Shown here one piece after another: positions 22,505 to 33,330 of a stretch of 64,000 nucleotides of DNA. The notes under the pieces were generated by a model. It made no database searches and was not told where the DNA came from. It was given only the letters and a program-made list of their open reading frames with translations. This DNA is from Dugong dugon. Lineage: Eukaryota; Chordata; Mammalia; Sirenia; Dugongidae. Position 1 is the first letter of the stretch; the number at the start of each line of letters is the position of its first letter. The stretch is taken from assembly GCA_030035585.1 (NCBI GenBank), contig CM057477.1, positions 62,229,447-62,293,446 on the forward strand, read 5' to 3'. A program made the position numbers and the translations under genes.

Positions 22505-23853
22505 TAACTTTTTTTTTTTTTTTTTTAATCTCTTTTTCTTTGGTATTTTGCTTCACTGTGATATGTTTATGTGTAAATTTCTCTTGTTTATCATACTCAT
22601 GACTCGTTGGCCTTCTTGCAAATGAGGATTGGAGTCTTAACAATTAGGAAAAATTTCTAGCCATTATCTCTTCAAATATTGCTTTTTTTTTTCTCATTAT
22701 CTCAATTATTTTCCTCTGGAACTCCCACTAGATGTATGCCAGGTACTTCTACTCTATCCTTCATGACTTGAACCTCTCTTTCATATTTTATATCTCTTAA
22801 TCTCTCTGGACTGCATTCTGTATACGTTCTTTAAATCTATCTTCCAAGTGATTAATTCTCTCTTCAACTTCATATTTCTTACCTCCTGTTTACATTGCCT
22901 TATTAATGCAATTTGTGTATGGATGTGTGTGTATATATATATATAATATTATATATATTACTTCTAGAAGTTCTAGAAGTTCCCTAGTGATTCATTTATG
23001 AATATATTTGGTTCTTCTTTTAAAATTTCTTATTCTTGTTCATATCCTGAAGTTTTTCCTGTATTTCTTGAAGCATTCAATGTAGTTATTTTCTCTTTAG
23101 TGCCTGATAACGCCAACATATGAAGTTTTTGCAAGTCTGATTCTCCTGCTTATTGTTTCTTCTGCTTTTCACTCACCGTGTTTTAGTTCCTTATGTGTTT
23201 TGAGAATTGTGATTATAGGTTGATAATTTTCCTTATAAATTTATCAGTGATAATTATATGAGTTCTGAGCTGAAATTCATACACGAGTATTTGGATTTGT
23301 TTTGCTTCCATCATATACCTATGGGCACCACTAACCTGGGACCACATTAAAATCTTTACTTGATTTTTTTTTTTTTTTTGAGATACAAAGTAATAATGAA
23401 CTACATTGCAAACGAACATGAAGACAGACCTGTGGATTTGAATTATCAGGAGAGATTCTCCTCATCCCTTACCCAGAACCCAGGTTGAGACAGGCGAATT
23501 CTTTGTTGTCCCTTCTGAATGGTGATTTCATTTCTTATTTACCCTTAAAATGAAGAATGAAAGTAGCCCTTTGGATCTCAGCTTTATGTTAGATGTTTCC
23601 CATTGGCTTTAGCTCCTTGTGTGGAGGGAGCTCCTTGTGTGGAAGTTTTACTTCCTATCTCCTGCAACAAGCAGTAACTCAAATTTTCCAGGGTTCAGCA
23701 GAAAACTTCAGAAATGAAAACAACTTTGGCAATCTTATGCTCCACAGGGTCCCTGCTTTGACTTTATTTTTGGCCTCTGAGGATTCCTTCCTTATCTACT
23801 AGTTTATATATTCTATGTTGTATCCAGCATTCTGATTGTTTCAGTTAAGAGGC
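22505..23853 (-). mobile_element. Old L1M (L1ME type) 3' UTR, reversed
   Basis: T-rich sequence starting near a T run at 22509. It reads the reversed L1ME 3' tract: ATCTCTTCAAATATTGC, TCCAAGTGATTAATTCTC, TTTTTCCTGTATTTCTTGAA. The same order recurs at 40090-40700. Confidence 0.55.
22924..22960. repeat. (GT)n(AT)n microsatellite
   Basis: Short compound dinucleotide run inside the L1M. Confidence 0.75.
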
Positions 23854-24416
23854 TGTCACGGATTGAACTGTGTCCCCCATAAATATGTGTCAACTTGGTT
23901 AGGCCATGATTCCCAGTATTGTGTGGTTGCCCTCCGTTTTGTGACTGTAATTTTTCTATGCATTGTAAATCCTAATCTCTGCCTGTGGTTAATGAAGCAA
24001 GATTAGATTGTGTCAAAGAGGATTAGGTAAGATTGTAACACCCTTATTAAGGCCATACCCCTGACCCAATGTAAAGGGAGTTTCCGTGGGGTGTTGCCTG
24101 CACCACCTTTTATCTTACAAGAGATAAAAGGAAAAGGAAGTGAGCAGGGAGTATGGGACCTCATATCACCAAGAAAACAGTGCTGAGAGCAGAGTGCATC
24201 CTTTGGGTCCGGGGTTCCTGTGCAGAGAAGCTCCTAGTCCAGGGGAAGATTGATGACAAGGACTTTCCTCCAGATCCAACAGAGAAAGCCTTCCCTGGGG
24301 GCTGACACCCTGAATTTGGACTTCTAGCCTACTAGACTGTGAGAAAATAAATTTCTCTTTGTTAAAGCCATTCACTTGTGATATTTCTGTTATAGCAACA
24401 TTAGATGACTAAGACA
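23854..24416 (+). mobile_element. Solo LTR with exact 5-bp TSD (ERVL/MaLR type)
   Basis: 563 bp from TGTCACGGATTGAACTGTG to GATGACTAAGACA, flanked by GAGGC at 23849-23853 and 24417-24421. Its start looks like a MaLR LTR, then it contains ATGTGTCAACTTGGTTAGG as in the ERV-L LTRs here, so it may be an intermediate or recombinant subfamily. Confidence 0.85.
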
Positions 24417-24555
24417 GAGGCCATTCAAGTTTATCCGTTATTCATGTCACCAGACCACAAATGAAAATATTTGTTTACATTGGTTAAAAAATTAAAAATA
24501 ATCTGAATATTTAGAAATAAAAAAATAGTAGTGCATATATGCTGTTAAATGTCAT

Positions 24556-24781
24556 TGTGATCATTAGGGTTGTGTGTCAACTTGGCTGGGCCAAGATTCT
24601 TGGTGGTTTGGTAGTTATGATGTAGTTTGGCAGTTGTATGATGTTGTGATCACGTCCATGATGAGATTTGGTATGGTGTGATCACCTCCATAATGGGATC
24701 TGCTGTGAGAAGCCAATCAGTTGAAGGGGACTTTCCTTGGGAATGTGGCCTACATGCAGTATGGGTGGACTCTCTGGCAAG
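24556..24781 (+). mobile_element. 5' LTR of ERV-L, 3'-truncated
   Basis: Matches the first about 215 bp of the 3' LTR up to GTGGACTCTCTGGCAAG. The sequence then switches to other DNA with an AGTAAT repeat (about 24800-24822), so roughly 270 bp of LTR plus the leader and gag are missing. Confidence 0.85.
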
Positions 24782-24896
24782 AATGTGACCTTATCTGGAA
24801 ATAGTAATAGTAATAGTAATCAAGAATGAGCAATTCCCAGACTTGAGCAAATTTAAAGACCCAAAACCCCTTGAATGAAGAGGAGGCCAGGTCCCC

Positions 24897-25245
24897 TTGA
24901 GGAAGAACCTCACTACACTGCCAAGAATTTATACTGTTAATCTTTCTCCCAGACTTTCCCAAAGGGATCTACGGCCTTTTACTAGAGTGACTGTTCATTG
25001 GGGAAAAGGAAATAATCAGAGTTTTAGGGAATTACTGGATACTGGCTCTGAACTGACACTAATTCCAGGCGACCTAAAACATCACTGTGGCCCACCAGAG
25101 TGGCGGCATATGCAGGTCAGGTTATTAATGGAGACTTAGCCCATGTCTGTCTCACAGTAGTTCCAGTGGGTCTCCGAACTCATCCTGTAGAGATTTCCCC
25201 AGTTCAGGAATGCATAATTGGAGTAGATATTCCCAGCGACTAGCA
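24897..25245 (+). pseudogene. ERV-L protease remnant
   Basis: An open stretch encodes FRELLDTGSELTLIPG; DTGS is the aspartic protease active-site motif. A frame change near 25135 is followed by the C-terminal part (ECIIGVDIP in another frame), which ends in a stop near 25243. The protease would process the polyprotein; here it is broken. Confidence 0.8.
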
Positions 25246-25288
25246 GAACCCCCACATCGCATCCCTGACAAATGGAGTAAGGGCTATT

Positions 25289-26110
25289 ATGGTAGGAAAA
25301 GCCAAGTGGAAGCCATTAGAACTTCCCCTACCTAGGAAAATAGTAAACCAAAAGCAATATCACATTCCTGGAGGGATTGCAGAGATTAACTGCCACCATC
25401 AAGGACTTGAAGGATGCAGGTGTGGTGATTCCCACCACATCCCCATTCAACTCACTTATTTGGCCTGTGGAAAAAGAAATGGATCTTGGAGAATGACAAT
25501 GGAGTATCAAAAACTTAACCAGGTAGTGACTCCAATTGCAGCTGCTGTTCCAGATGTAGTTTCATTGCTTGAGCAAATCAATACATCTCCTGGTACCTGG
25601 TATGCAGCTGTTGATCTAGCTAATATCTTTTTCTCCATACCCGTTTCGAAGGACCACAAGAAGCAGCTTGCCTTCAGCTGGAAAGACCAACTTTCAGTGT
25701 CCTACCTCAGGGCTATATCAACTCTCCAGACCTATGTCATTATTTAGTCCACAGGGACCTTGGTCGTCTTTCCCTTCCACAAGATGTCACACTGGTCCAT
25801 TACATTGATGACATCATGCTGATTGGACCTGGTAAGGAAGAAGTGTCAATGACTCTGGACTTATTGGTGAAAACATTTGTGTACTAGAGGGTGGGAAATT
25901 AATCTGACAAGAATTCAGACACCTTCCACTTCATTGAAATTTCTTGGGGTTCCGTGTGTGGGACATGTCAAGATATTCCTTCTAAAGTGAAGGCTAAGTT
26001 ATTGCATCTGGCCCCTCCCACAACTAAAAAGGAGGCACGATGCCTAGTGCGCCTCCTTGGACTTTGGAGGCAACATATTCCTTATTTGGGTGTGATATTT
26101 AGGCCTATTT
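25289..26110 (+). pseudogene. ERV-L reverse transcriptase remnant
   Basis: 25289-25747 reads GSWRMTMEYQKLNQ and [16 protein letters not shown], the RT fingers and the first catalytic Asp region (VDLANIFF). A frame change near 25690 follows. The active-site [11 protein letters not shown] lies at 25798-25830 in a different frame with both aspartates intact, then an in-frame TAG at 25885. Further frame changes lead into the thumb. Not functional as it stands. Confidence 0.85.
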
Positions 26111-27060
26111 ATCAAGTGACTTGAAAAGCTCCTAGTTTTGAGTGGGGCCCAGATCAAGAGAAGGCTCTGCTACAGGTTCAGGTTGCCGTGCAGTGGCTCT
26201 GCCACTTGGGTCATATGCTCCTGCTGATCCAATGCTCCTTAAAGTGTCAGTGGCAGATAGAGATGGTGTTTGGGATCTTTGGCAGGCCCCTATAGGTGAA
26301 TCACAGCGCAAACCCTTAGGATTTTGGAGCAAAGCCCTGCCACCCTCTGTAGATAACTACTCTCCTTTGAGAAACAGCTTTTGGCTTGTTACTGGGCCTT
26401 AGTAGAGACTGAATGCTTAACCATGGGCCACCAAGTCACCATGAGGCCTGAGCTGCCATCATGAATTGGGTGTTGTATGACCCACAGAATCATAAAGTTG
26501 GACATGCACAGCAGCACTGCATCATCAAATGGAAGTGGTATATACAAGATTGAGCCTGAGCAGAACCTGAAGGCACAAGTAAGTTGCATGATGAAGTGGC
26601 CCAAATGCTCATGGTATCCACTCCTATCACATTACCTTCCATCACTTAGTCTGCACCTATGGCCTTATGGAGAGTTCCTTATGATCAACTGACTGAGGAA
26701 GAGAAAACTTGTGCCTGGTTTACAGATGGTTCTGCATAATATTCAGGCACACTCGAAAGTGGACAGCCCCCTTCTGGGACCTCCCTGAAGGACAGCAGTA
26801 AAGAGAAATCCTCCTAATGGGCAGAACTTCAAGCAGTGTACCAGGTCGTTGACTTTGCTTGGAAGGATAAATGACCAGACGTGTGATTGTACACTGACTC
26901 ATGGGCTGTGGCCAATGGTTTGGCTGGATGGCCAGGGATTTGAAAGCAACATGACTGGAAAACTGGAGACAAGGAGGTATGGGGAAGATGTATGTAGGTA
27001 GACCGCTGTATGGGCCAAAGAAGTGAAGATATTTTTGTCTCGTGAATGCTCACCAAAAGG
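26111..27060 (+). pseudogene. ERV-L connection and RNase H remnant
   Basis: 26142-26402 encodes VSVADRDGVWDLWQAPIGES and LGFWSKALPPSVDNYSP, the RT-RNase H connection. An FTDGSA motif (first RNase H Asp) lies near 26716-26733 and a YTDSWAVANGLAGW stretch near 26890-26935. Stops interrupt the latter region repeatedly. Confidence 0.8.
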
Positions 27061-27900
27061 TGACCTCAGCAGAGGAGAATTTTAACAATCAAGTGAATAG
27101 GATGATGCGTTCTGTGGAAACCAGTCATCCTCTTTCTCCCAGCTATTCCTGTCTTGCTCAATGGGCTCATGAACAAAAATGCCATGGTGGCAGGGATGGA
27201 GGTTATGCATGGGCTCAGCAACATGGACTTCACTTACCAAGGCCAACTTGGCTACAGCCACTGCTGAGTGCCCAATCTGCCAGCAGCAGAGACCAAGTCT
27301 GAGTCCCTGATAAGGTACCATCCCTCAAGGTGATCAGCCAGCAAGCTGGTGACAAGTGGATTACATTGGACCATTTCTATCATGCAAAGGGAAGTGTTCT
27401 GTTCTTACTGGAATAGACATTTACTCTGGATATGGATTTGCCTTCCCTGGATGCAATGCTTCTGCCAAAACTACCATCCGTGGAACTTATGGAACTTACA
27501 CAATGCCTTATCCACAGTCATGGTAACCCACATAGCATTGCCTCGGATCAAGGGACTCACTTCACAGCAAATGAAGTGTGGCATCAGGCCCATGCTCATG
27601 GAATTCACTGGTCTTACCATTGTCTTCATCATCCTAAAGCAGCTGGCTTGATAGAACAATGGAATGGCCTTCTAAAGACACAATTATGGTGCTGGCTAGG
27701 TGACAATACCTTGCAAGGTTGGGGCAATGTTCTCTAGGAGGCTGTATATGCTCTAAACTAGTGCCCAATATATGGTGCTGTTTCTCCCATAGGCAGGATT
27801 CATGGGTCCAGGAATCAAGGGGTGGAAATGGGAGTGGCACTACTCACTATTACCTCTAGTGACCCATTTGCAAAATTTTTGCTTCCTGTCCCCACGAGCT
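27042..27900 (+). pseudogene. ERV-L integrase remnant
   Basis: The N-terminal part has the spaced histidines of the zinc-binding domain (WAHEQKCHGGRDGG, QQHGL). The catalytic core at 27432-27737 keeps IASDQGTHFTANEV (second Asp) and AAGLIEQWNGLLK (Glu). The segment between is frame-shifted. Integrase would insert viral cDNA; the 5-bp duplication around this provirus fits that activity in the ancestor. Confidence 0.85.
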
Positions 27901-27901
27901 T

Positions 27902-28294
27902 ATGCTCTGTAGGTCTAGAGGTCTTAGTTCCAAAGGGAGGAATGCTCCCACCTGGAGACAAAATCTTTTGATTTCATTGAACTGGAAGCAAAGAATGTCA
28001 CCTGGCCACTTTGGGCTCCTTATGCCTCTGGATCAACAGGCAAAGAAGGGAGTTAACATATTGGCTGGTGTGACTGATCCTGATTACCAAGAGGAAATCA
28101 GATTAATATTGCATAATGGAGGTAAAGAAGAGTGTGTCTGGAACGCAGGAGATCCCTTAGGGCATCTCTTACTGCTACCATGCCCTGTGATTAAAGCCAA
28201 TGAAAAACTACAGCAACCTAATTCCAGCATGACTACTAATAGCTCAGACCCACCCACCAGGCAAAAAACTACAACTGGCTGTGGTGTTTGCTGA
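27902..28294 (+). pseudogene. ERV-L dUTPase domain remnant
   Basis: A 130-codon open stretch reads GHFGLLMPLDQQAKKG and VNILAGVTDPDYQEEIRLIL, the uracil-pocket motif (GVxDxDY) of trimeric dUTPases, then a glycine-rich LHNGGKEE turn. dUTPase hydrolyses dUTP and limits uracil in viral cDNA. It is encoded 3' of integrase only in some retroviral lineages, ERV-L among them. The N-terminal first motif is frame-shifted, and I cannot see a clear fifth motif. Confidence 0.8.
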
Positions 28295-28589
28295 GGGCAA
28301 AGGGAATACGGAAAGGGTGGTGGAAGAAAGTAGTTCTAAATACCAGTTACAACCATGTGACCAGTTAACAGAAATGAGGACTGTAATTGTTATGAGTATT
28401 TCTGCCTTGTATGTGTACATCAAACATTTTTGTTGTCTTCACTATAAAATATAAGATGTAAACAGGGCTAGTGCATATTTGGCTGTATGTGTGTTCATTA
28501 TATCACGTTAGACACAAGTATGACTTTGTAATTGTCTTTATCAGAGATTTTGTTTGGTTTAAGGAGCTGTGTACAAGTGTCAAGTTGAC
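28295..28589 (+). other. ERV-L 3' non-coding region, no env
   Basis: Between the end of the dUTPase frame and the polypurine tract there are only about 300 bp, T-rich and without an envelope-like frame. This is expected for ERV-L. Confidence 0.7.
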
Positions 28590-28602
28590 AAGGGGTGGAT
28601 TT
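28588..28602 (+). promoter_or_regulatory. Polypurine tract candidate
   Basis: Purine-rich ACAAGGGGTGGA directly before the 3' LTR start at 28603, in the expected position for priming plus-strand synthesis. Slightly degraded. Confidence 0.55.
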
Positions 28603-29094
28603 TGACCATTAGGGGTTGTGTGTCAACTTGGCTGGGCCATGATTCTCAGTGGTTTGGCAGTTATGATGTAGTTTGACAGTTGTATGAATATGTGATCACT
28701 TCCGTAATGAAATTTGATATAGTGTGATCACCTCCACAATGGGATCTGCTTTGAGTAGCCAATCAGTTGAAGGGGAGTTTCCTTGGGGGTGTGGTCTACA
28801 TCCAATATGGGTGGACTCTCTGGCAAGGCTCTCAGGCTTTTGCTCATTCTGGATCCTGCAGCTGGCTCTTGTTCATTTGATCTGTGAGCAAGAGCCTTGC
28901 TGTCTGACCTGCTGATCTTGTGTTCGCCAGCCGCTGCGGCTACATGAAGCAGGAGAAGCCTCTATCCTGACCCACAGACTTGGGACATTCCAGTCTCTAC
29001 AACCATGTGAGCCATTTCCTTGATATAAATCTCTGTCTGTATGTATTTATACACTTTACTGGTTTTGCTTCTCTAGAGAACCTAGCCTAAGATG
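28603..29094 (+). mobile_element. 3' LTR of ERV-L, complete
   Basis: 492 bp from TGACCATTAGGGGTTGTG to GAACCTAGCCTAAGATG. Includes TTGATATAAATCTCTGTC near the 3' side. The terminal CA of the family is mutated to TG here, but the adjacent GTCAT duplication fixes the boundary. Confidence 0.9.
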
Positions 29095-29400
29095 GTCATG
29101 AAGCCATTAAACAGAATGTGTTAGATATACATGTACTGACATAGAAATATCTCTAGCACATAGCTTTAATTGAAAAAAAAAAAACTAGTTACATGACAGT
29201 ATGAACAATATAATTCTGTTTATGTAGAAAAATGAGAAATACATGTATTTTTAAGGGACATACGTTTATATTTAAATGAATAGGAAAAAGAACTAGGTGT
29301 TTACATGGCTAAAATTAAAGGAATTTTCTTTTTCTTTAATTTAATTTTTGTAATGAGAATGTATTCCTGTATTACTTGAGTAATTTTTTTAAATAAACAC

Positions 29401-31008
29401 TAGTTTAAAGGAATAAATGAAATAAGGCATATCACAAGGACTTACTACATTTTCACTTCTATTATTATTTTCATTCTTAAAAAAGGTGATCAATGCACAG
29501 GGATGCAGAACAGAATGTGATGGTGGCTTGTGAAACATTACAAATCAGTAGCAGATTTCAGGTTATAAACTTTATATTTTGATTAAAAATACTAATCTAG
29601 CCCCAAACTTTATTTTATGGGACACTTTTTCCTGTTGCTACTTTTAGGAATTACTAGGTGTTATTCCAAGAAAGGATCTCTGATCAAGTGAATTTTTTAA
29701 ATGCTGGCTTACACAAAGTATAATTTTTGTTTCTTTTGCTTTTTTAACAGAAGGACTTGTCAGAGATACAAAATTCTGTTATGTGTTATAAGCCTAAAAG
29801 ACGGAGATCTTGTGTAAAGCACTCCCCAAATTTACGGACCCCCAGAGCCCCTTCCTTAAGCAGCTCCAGGGACTTTTTTCTTCCATGAAACATCATTTAG
29901 GAACTACTTCGTTAAGCCATTATACATATGACAGATACCATAACATCCATTTACTGACTCTGATCAAATTGTGATTTTAAAGCCAGGTTGTCATGATGCT
30001 TAATGGAGAGAGCATTTCTCTTTTGTCCTTTAATTTGTCTAAAACAGATCTTAAGTATAAATGCTGGTTTGTTTTGTAAGTGAAGGCAAGAGACCTTCCC
30101 TGTCAGTGTCTCAGTGTACTGAGTGCTTCTTTGGGTGAGCATTGATTAATGGGCGGAAAATATGATGTGTTTAAAGTTGTTTCATGGCATCAAATAAGCT
30201 AAAGTCAAACAACAAAGGGCAGGCTTGGAAAATAAGGGGAGACAAGAGCAAGTCCCCTGATGTCCTTGTTCCTGCTGCCTGTTGCCATACAACCAAGGAC
30301 CTTGCTGACTGAGAAAAAGTAAATGGCCGCCTGTAATCAGAAGAAAATATTTGCTGCACATTCTTGGACTGTGTAAAGGAAAACTCAACGAGGTCAGAAG
30401 ACATTAAAGCAAAATATGCAGTTTGTTAGCTGTAAGCTATTAAATAATGAATATGTACATGCTAAATCTCTTCTTTCTCCACCTCCTACCTCTGCCAATT
30501 GCACCAGGTTTGCAGAGCTGTTGTCTTGGTGTTCTTTATCTCTTTGAAAATATGCCATTTTAATGTGTACATTTGTTCTCACAGCATCAACCAAGCAAAG
30601 AGCAAGCAATGGAAAAGCAGAGGAGCCAAGAACAAGTCTTTTGATGTCCTTGTTCCTGCTGACCATTACCACCTTCCGGCCCAGCCATCAGAGCACAAAC
30701 ATTTTGCCATGGATATTAGATTAGGAAGAGAGAAATTACAAGCTGGGACTTGTGGGTACAGTTATTTAGACAGAAAGGAATTGCTTCTATTCATAATATT
30801 TGGAGTTAGCACAGTTTTGTTTCTGTAGTATGCTCAACCTGGTTTGACAGTGAATATTCCAGACTGTAGGGAGGCAAAGATTCCTTACTTCCAAGAGCCA
30901 TCTGAAAAAAAAAGGAAAACCCGCCATGAGACATGATTATTTTAAAATGCTTTCTCAAAGGAGAAGATTTCTTTGGTGACATCAAAAAGGCTTCCATTCT
31001 CTAATCCC
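29401..31008. other. Unique region with an internal diverged duplication
   Basis: 1.6 kb without recognised transposon or gene. Two segments (around 30172-30290 and 30575-30665) are alignable and share GATGTCCTTGTTCCTGCTG exactly. A 109-codon + frame at 30499-30828 has no domain and crosses the second segment. Confidence 0.4.
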
Positions 31009-31009
31009 T

Positions 31010-31343
31010 ATAGTTAGGTGCTGTGGAGTCGGCTTGATGCAGGGTGACCCCAGGTATAACAGAACGAATTGTTGCCCAGTCCTGCACCAATGGCTGTGGA
31101 TCAGACTACTTATGACCCATAGAGTTTTCATTGGCTGATTTTTCCAAGCAGATTTTCAGGCCTTTCTTCTTTGTCTGTCTTAGTGTGAAAGCTCCACTGA
31201 AACATGTTGACGTCATAGCAACACACAAGCCTCCACTGATAGGCAGGTGGTGGCTATGCTTGAGGTGCATTTGTCAGAAATAAAACTTTAGTCTCCTACA
31301 TGGATGGTGAGAATTCTACCACTGAACTGCCACCGCCCCCTCT
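31010..31343 (-). mobile_element. tRNA-Gly-headed SINE, reversed
   Basis: The reverse complement begins with GGTGGCAGTTCAGTGGTAGA and ATTCTCACCATCCATGTAGG, which follows tRNA-Gly(GCC) through the D arm and anticodon region. The other end is GTTAGGTGCTGTGGAGTCGG, the shared RTE-like terminus. Same family as 46322-46675 and 50828-51180, but more rearranged in the middle. Confidence 0.7.
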
Positions 31344-31349
31344 GTAATC

Positions 31350-32512
31350 CTTGTTGTTGCGTTGTTACATGCCGTTGATGAGTTGGTTCTGACTCATAGT
31401 GACCCTATATACAACAGAATGAAACGCTATTCGGTTCTGCACATCCTCACAATCGTTTCTATGTTTGAGCCCATTGTTGCAGCCACTGTCAATCCATCTC
31501 ACTGAGGGTCTTTCTCTTTTTCATTCACCCTCTACTTTGCCAAACATGATGTACTTCTCCAGGGATTGGTCCTTCTTGATAATGTGTCCAAAGTAAGCAG
31601 ACGAAGTCTCATCATCCTTTCTTCTATGCAACATTCTGGCTGCTGTACTTCTTCCAAGATAGATTTGTTTGTTCTTCTGGCAGTTCCTTGTATATTCAAT
31701 ATTCGTCACCAACACCATAATTCAAAGGCATCAGTTCTTCTTCAGTCTTCCTCATTAATTGTTCAGCTTTCACATGTGTGTGAAAATACCATAACTTACA
31801 TCAGGCACACCTTAGTCCTCAAAGTGACATCTTTGCTTTTTAACACTTTAAAGAGGTCTTTTGCAGCACATTTGCCCAATGATAAATGTCATTTGATTTC
31901 TTGACTGCTGCTTCCATGCTGATTGGGAATTCAAGTAAAATGAAATCTTTGACAATGCCAGTCTTTTCTCTGTTTATCACGATGTTGTTTATTGGTCCAG
32001 TTGTGAGGATTTTTGTTTTCTTTATGTTGAGGTGTAATCCATAGTGAAGGCTGTAGTCTTTGATCTTCATCAGTAAGTGCTTCAAGTCTTCCTCGCTTTC
32101 AGCAAGCCAGGTTGTGTCATCTGCATATGGCAGATTGTTAATGAGTCTTCCTCCAATCCTGATGCCGTGTTCTTCTTCATATAGTCCAGCTGCTAGGATT
32201 ATTTGCTCAGCATATAGATTGAATGGAGTCCCGGCGGCATAGTGGTTAAGAGCTACGGCTGCTAACCAAAAGGTCAACAGTTCGAATCCACCAGCTGCTC
32301 CTTGGAAACCCTATGGGGCAGTTCTACTCTGTCCTACAGGGTCACTGTGAGTCAGAATTGATTTGATGGCAGTGAGTTTGTTTGTTTGTTTTAATACAGA
32401 TTGAATAAGTATGGTGAAAGGATACAACCCTGACGCATACCTTTTCTGATTTTAACCACCCAGTATTCCCTCATTCTGTTCAAACAACTGCCTCTTGGCC
32501 TATAATCCTTAG
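31350..32512 (-). mobile_element. RTE (BovB-like) LINE 3' part, split by a SINE
   Basis: Minus-strand RTE from the RT palm to the 3' end at 31350 (GTTGTTGCGTTGTTACATG on +). A SINE at 32225-32393 interrupts it with 13-bp duplications. The minus strand reads LPYADDTTWLAESEEDLK and YGLHLNIKKTKILTTG, so the YADD active site is intact here, unlike the copy at 10117. The 5' part of the element is absent. Confidence 0.85.
32225..32393 (+). mobile_element. tRNA-headed SINE, short form, with 13-bp TSD
   Basis: From GGAGTCCCGGCGGCATAGTG to a (TTTG)n T-rich tail. B box GTTCGAATCC is perfect. Flanks ATATAGATTGAAT (32212-32224) and ATACAGATTGAAT (32394-32406) are a 12/13 duplication, giving exact ends and showing that this insertion is younger than the RTE copy. 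Confidence 0.95.
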
Positions 32513-33149
32513 AGAAGTTGAATTGAAGTGAATAGAACTTCTCCTCAGTCTGAAATTATACCATGACTTTTTTATTCTCCATGATCTAGAAATCAAAGAA
32601 ATGATGATTTGGATTCTTTAATTTCAAACATGAAAGTAAAAACTAAATGTAGCTTTTGCTAACCCTTGCCTCTGAGTGGGTGTGATGTGGTGAGGGCACT
32701 GGTGAGAAGGAGGTGTATGGGTTACTGTGTCCAGGAAATTCTAGGCTCTTATAAAGCTGAATTTGTTCACTGAATTAATAATAAGTGGCAGAGCCTGGAA
32801 TACATCTTCTGCTGACCTGTATTTTAAAAAATATAGAATCTCATTGCTCGTCTGTGTTTTCTTGCTACCCGTGAAAATGACAGTGAAAAATAGCTGTCCA
32901 TTAACACAAAAACAAAACATAATTCAGTAATGATGCTTGAAGCTCCCTGCAATGCTGGAGATTTTAGAAATCATTAATAATAAATTACCAGCAATGCCAT
33001 GGATAGCTGATAGCGCCTCTCTTTGGCAGGTAAAACTCTCCATTATAAAACAATAATTTACTAGGCCATATGTCACAGCCTCCACAATTTTCCTAAAGCA
33101 ATTTTACTTTAAGATCAGTGTCACTAAGAGACTAAATAGGTAGTTTCTG
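32513..33149. other. Unique sequence, candidate conserved non-coding DNA
   Basis: No repeat or frame recognised. 32790-33130 is rich in short homeobox-like ATTA cores (TAATAATAAATTA) and E-box-like words, suggestive but unproven as an enhancer. Confidence 0.3.
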
Positions 33150-33225
33150 CCCAGAGGTGTGATGGGAAGGCAGAGAGGGTTAGGAGCTGGTTGAATGGAC
33201 GTGGGGAATCAGGGGTGGGGGAAAA
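33150..33225 (+). mobile_element. Lineage L1 3' UTR fragment
   Basis: GGCAGAGAGGGTTAGGAGCT followed by GGTTGAATGGACGTGGGG matches, in reverse complement, the L1 3' UTR near 60350-60400. It ends in a nine-A run. Very short. Confidence 0.55.
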
Positions 33226-33235
33226 AAAAATCAGC

Positions 33236-33330
33236 GTCACCAACATTGAATGCATTTTACAGATGGGAAAACTGAGGCTACTCTACCAAATGATTTGTGT
33301 CAGAATGAGTAGAGCATTGTAACTGAGATC
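33236..33330 (+). mobile_element. MIR fragment
   Basis: CATTTTACAGATGGGAAAACTGAGGC is the MIR core region. Confidence 0.6.

Larger units (their letters stand above)
24556..29094 (+). mobile_element. ERV-L (class III) provirus, deleted, with dUTPase
   Basis: 4.5-kb provirus between identical GTCAT 5-mers (24551-24555, 29095-29099). The order is truncated 5' LTR, protease, RT, RNase H, integrase, dUTPase, short non-coding tail, polypurine tract, 3' LTR. A dUTPase domain after integrase and the lack of env are hallmarks of ERV-L. No gag and no primer-binding site are present, because DNA between the 5' LTR and the protease is deleted. Frameshifts and stops occur in every domain. The alignable LTR parts differ at about 24 of 215 positions by hand count (about 11%), so it is an old insertion. 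Confidence 0.9.
24430..29400 (+). mobile_element. Old L1M 3' end split by the ERV-L provirus
   Basis: Left arm 24430-24555 and right arm 29095-29400 are two halves of one old L1 3' region. The right arm continues GAAGCCATTAAACAGAATG and GTACTGACATAGAAATATC, which is the tract after the ACTATGCAGCC motif of old L1s. The GTCAT duplication at the join supports a single pre-insertion site. Confidence 0.6.

Noticed and set aside
27902-28294. A domesticated (functional) dUTPase
   Set aside because: The open stretch lacks the intact first motif, begins at a chance Met, and sits in a provirus decayed in every domain. No evidence of selection can be seen.
31840-32277. 145-codon minus-strand frame
   Set aside because: The RT palm/thumb part is a real RTE remnant, but its start is antisense SINE sequence. 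It is annotated as part of the RTE, not as a gene.
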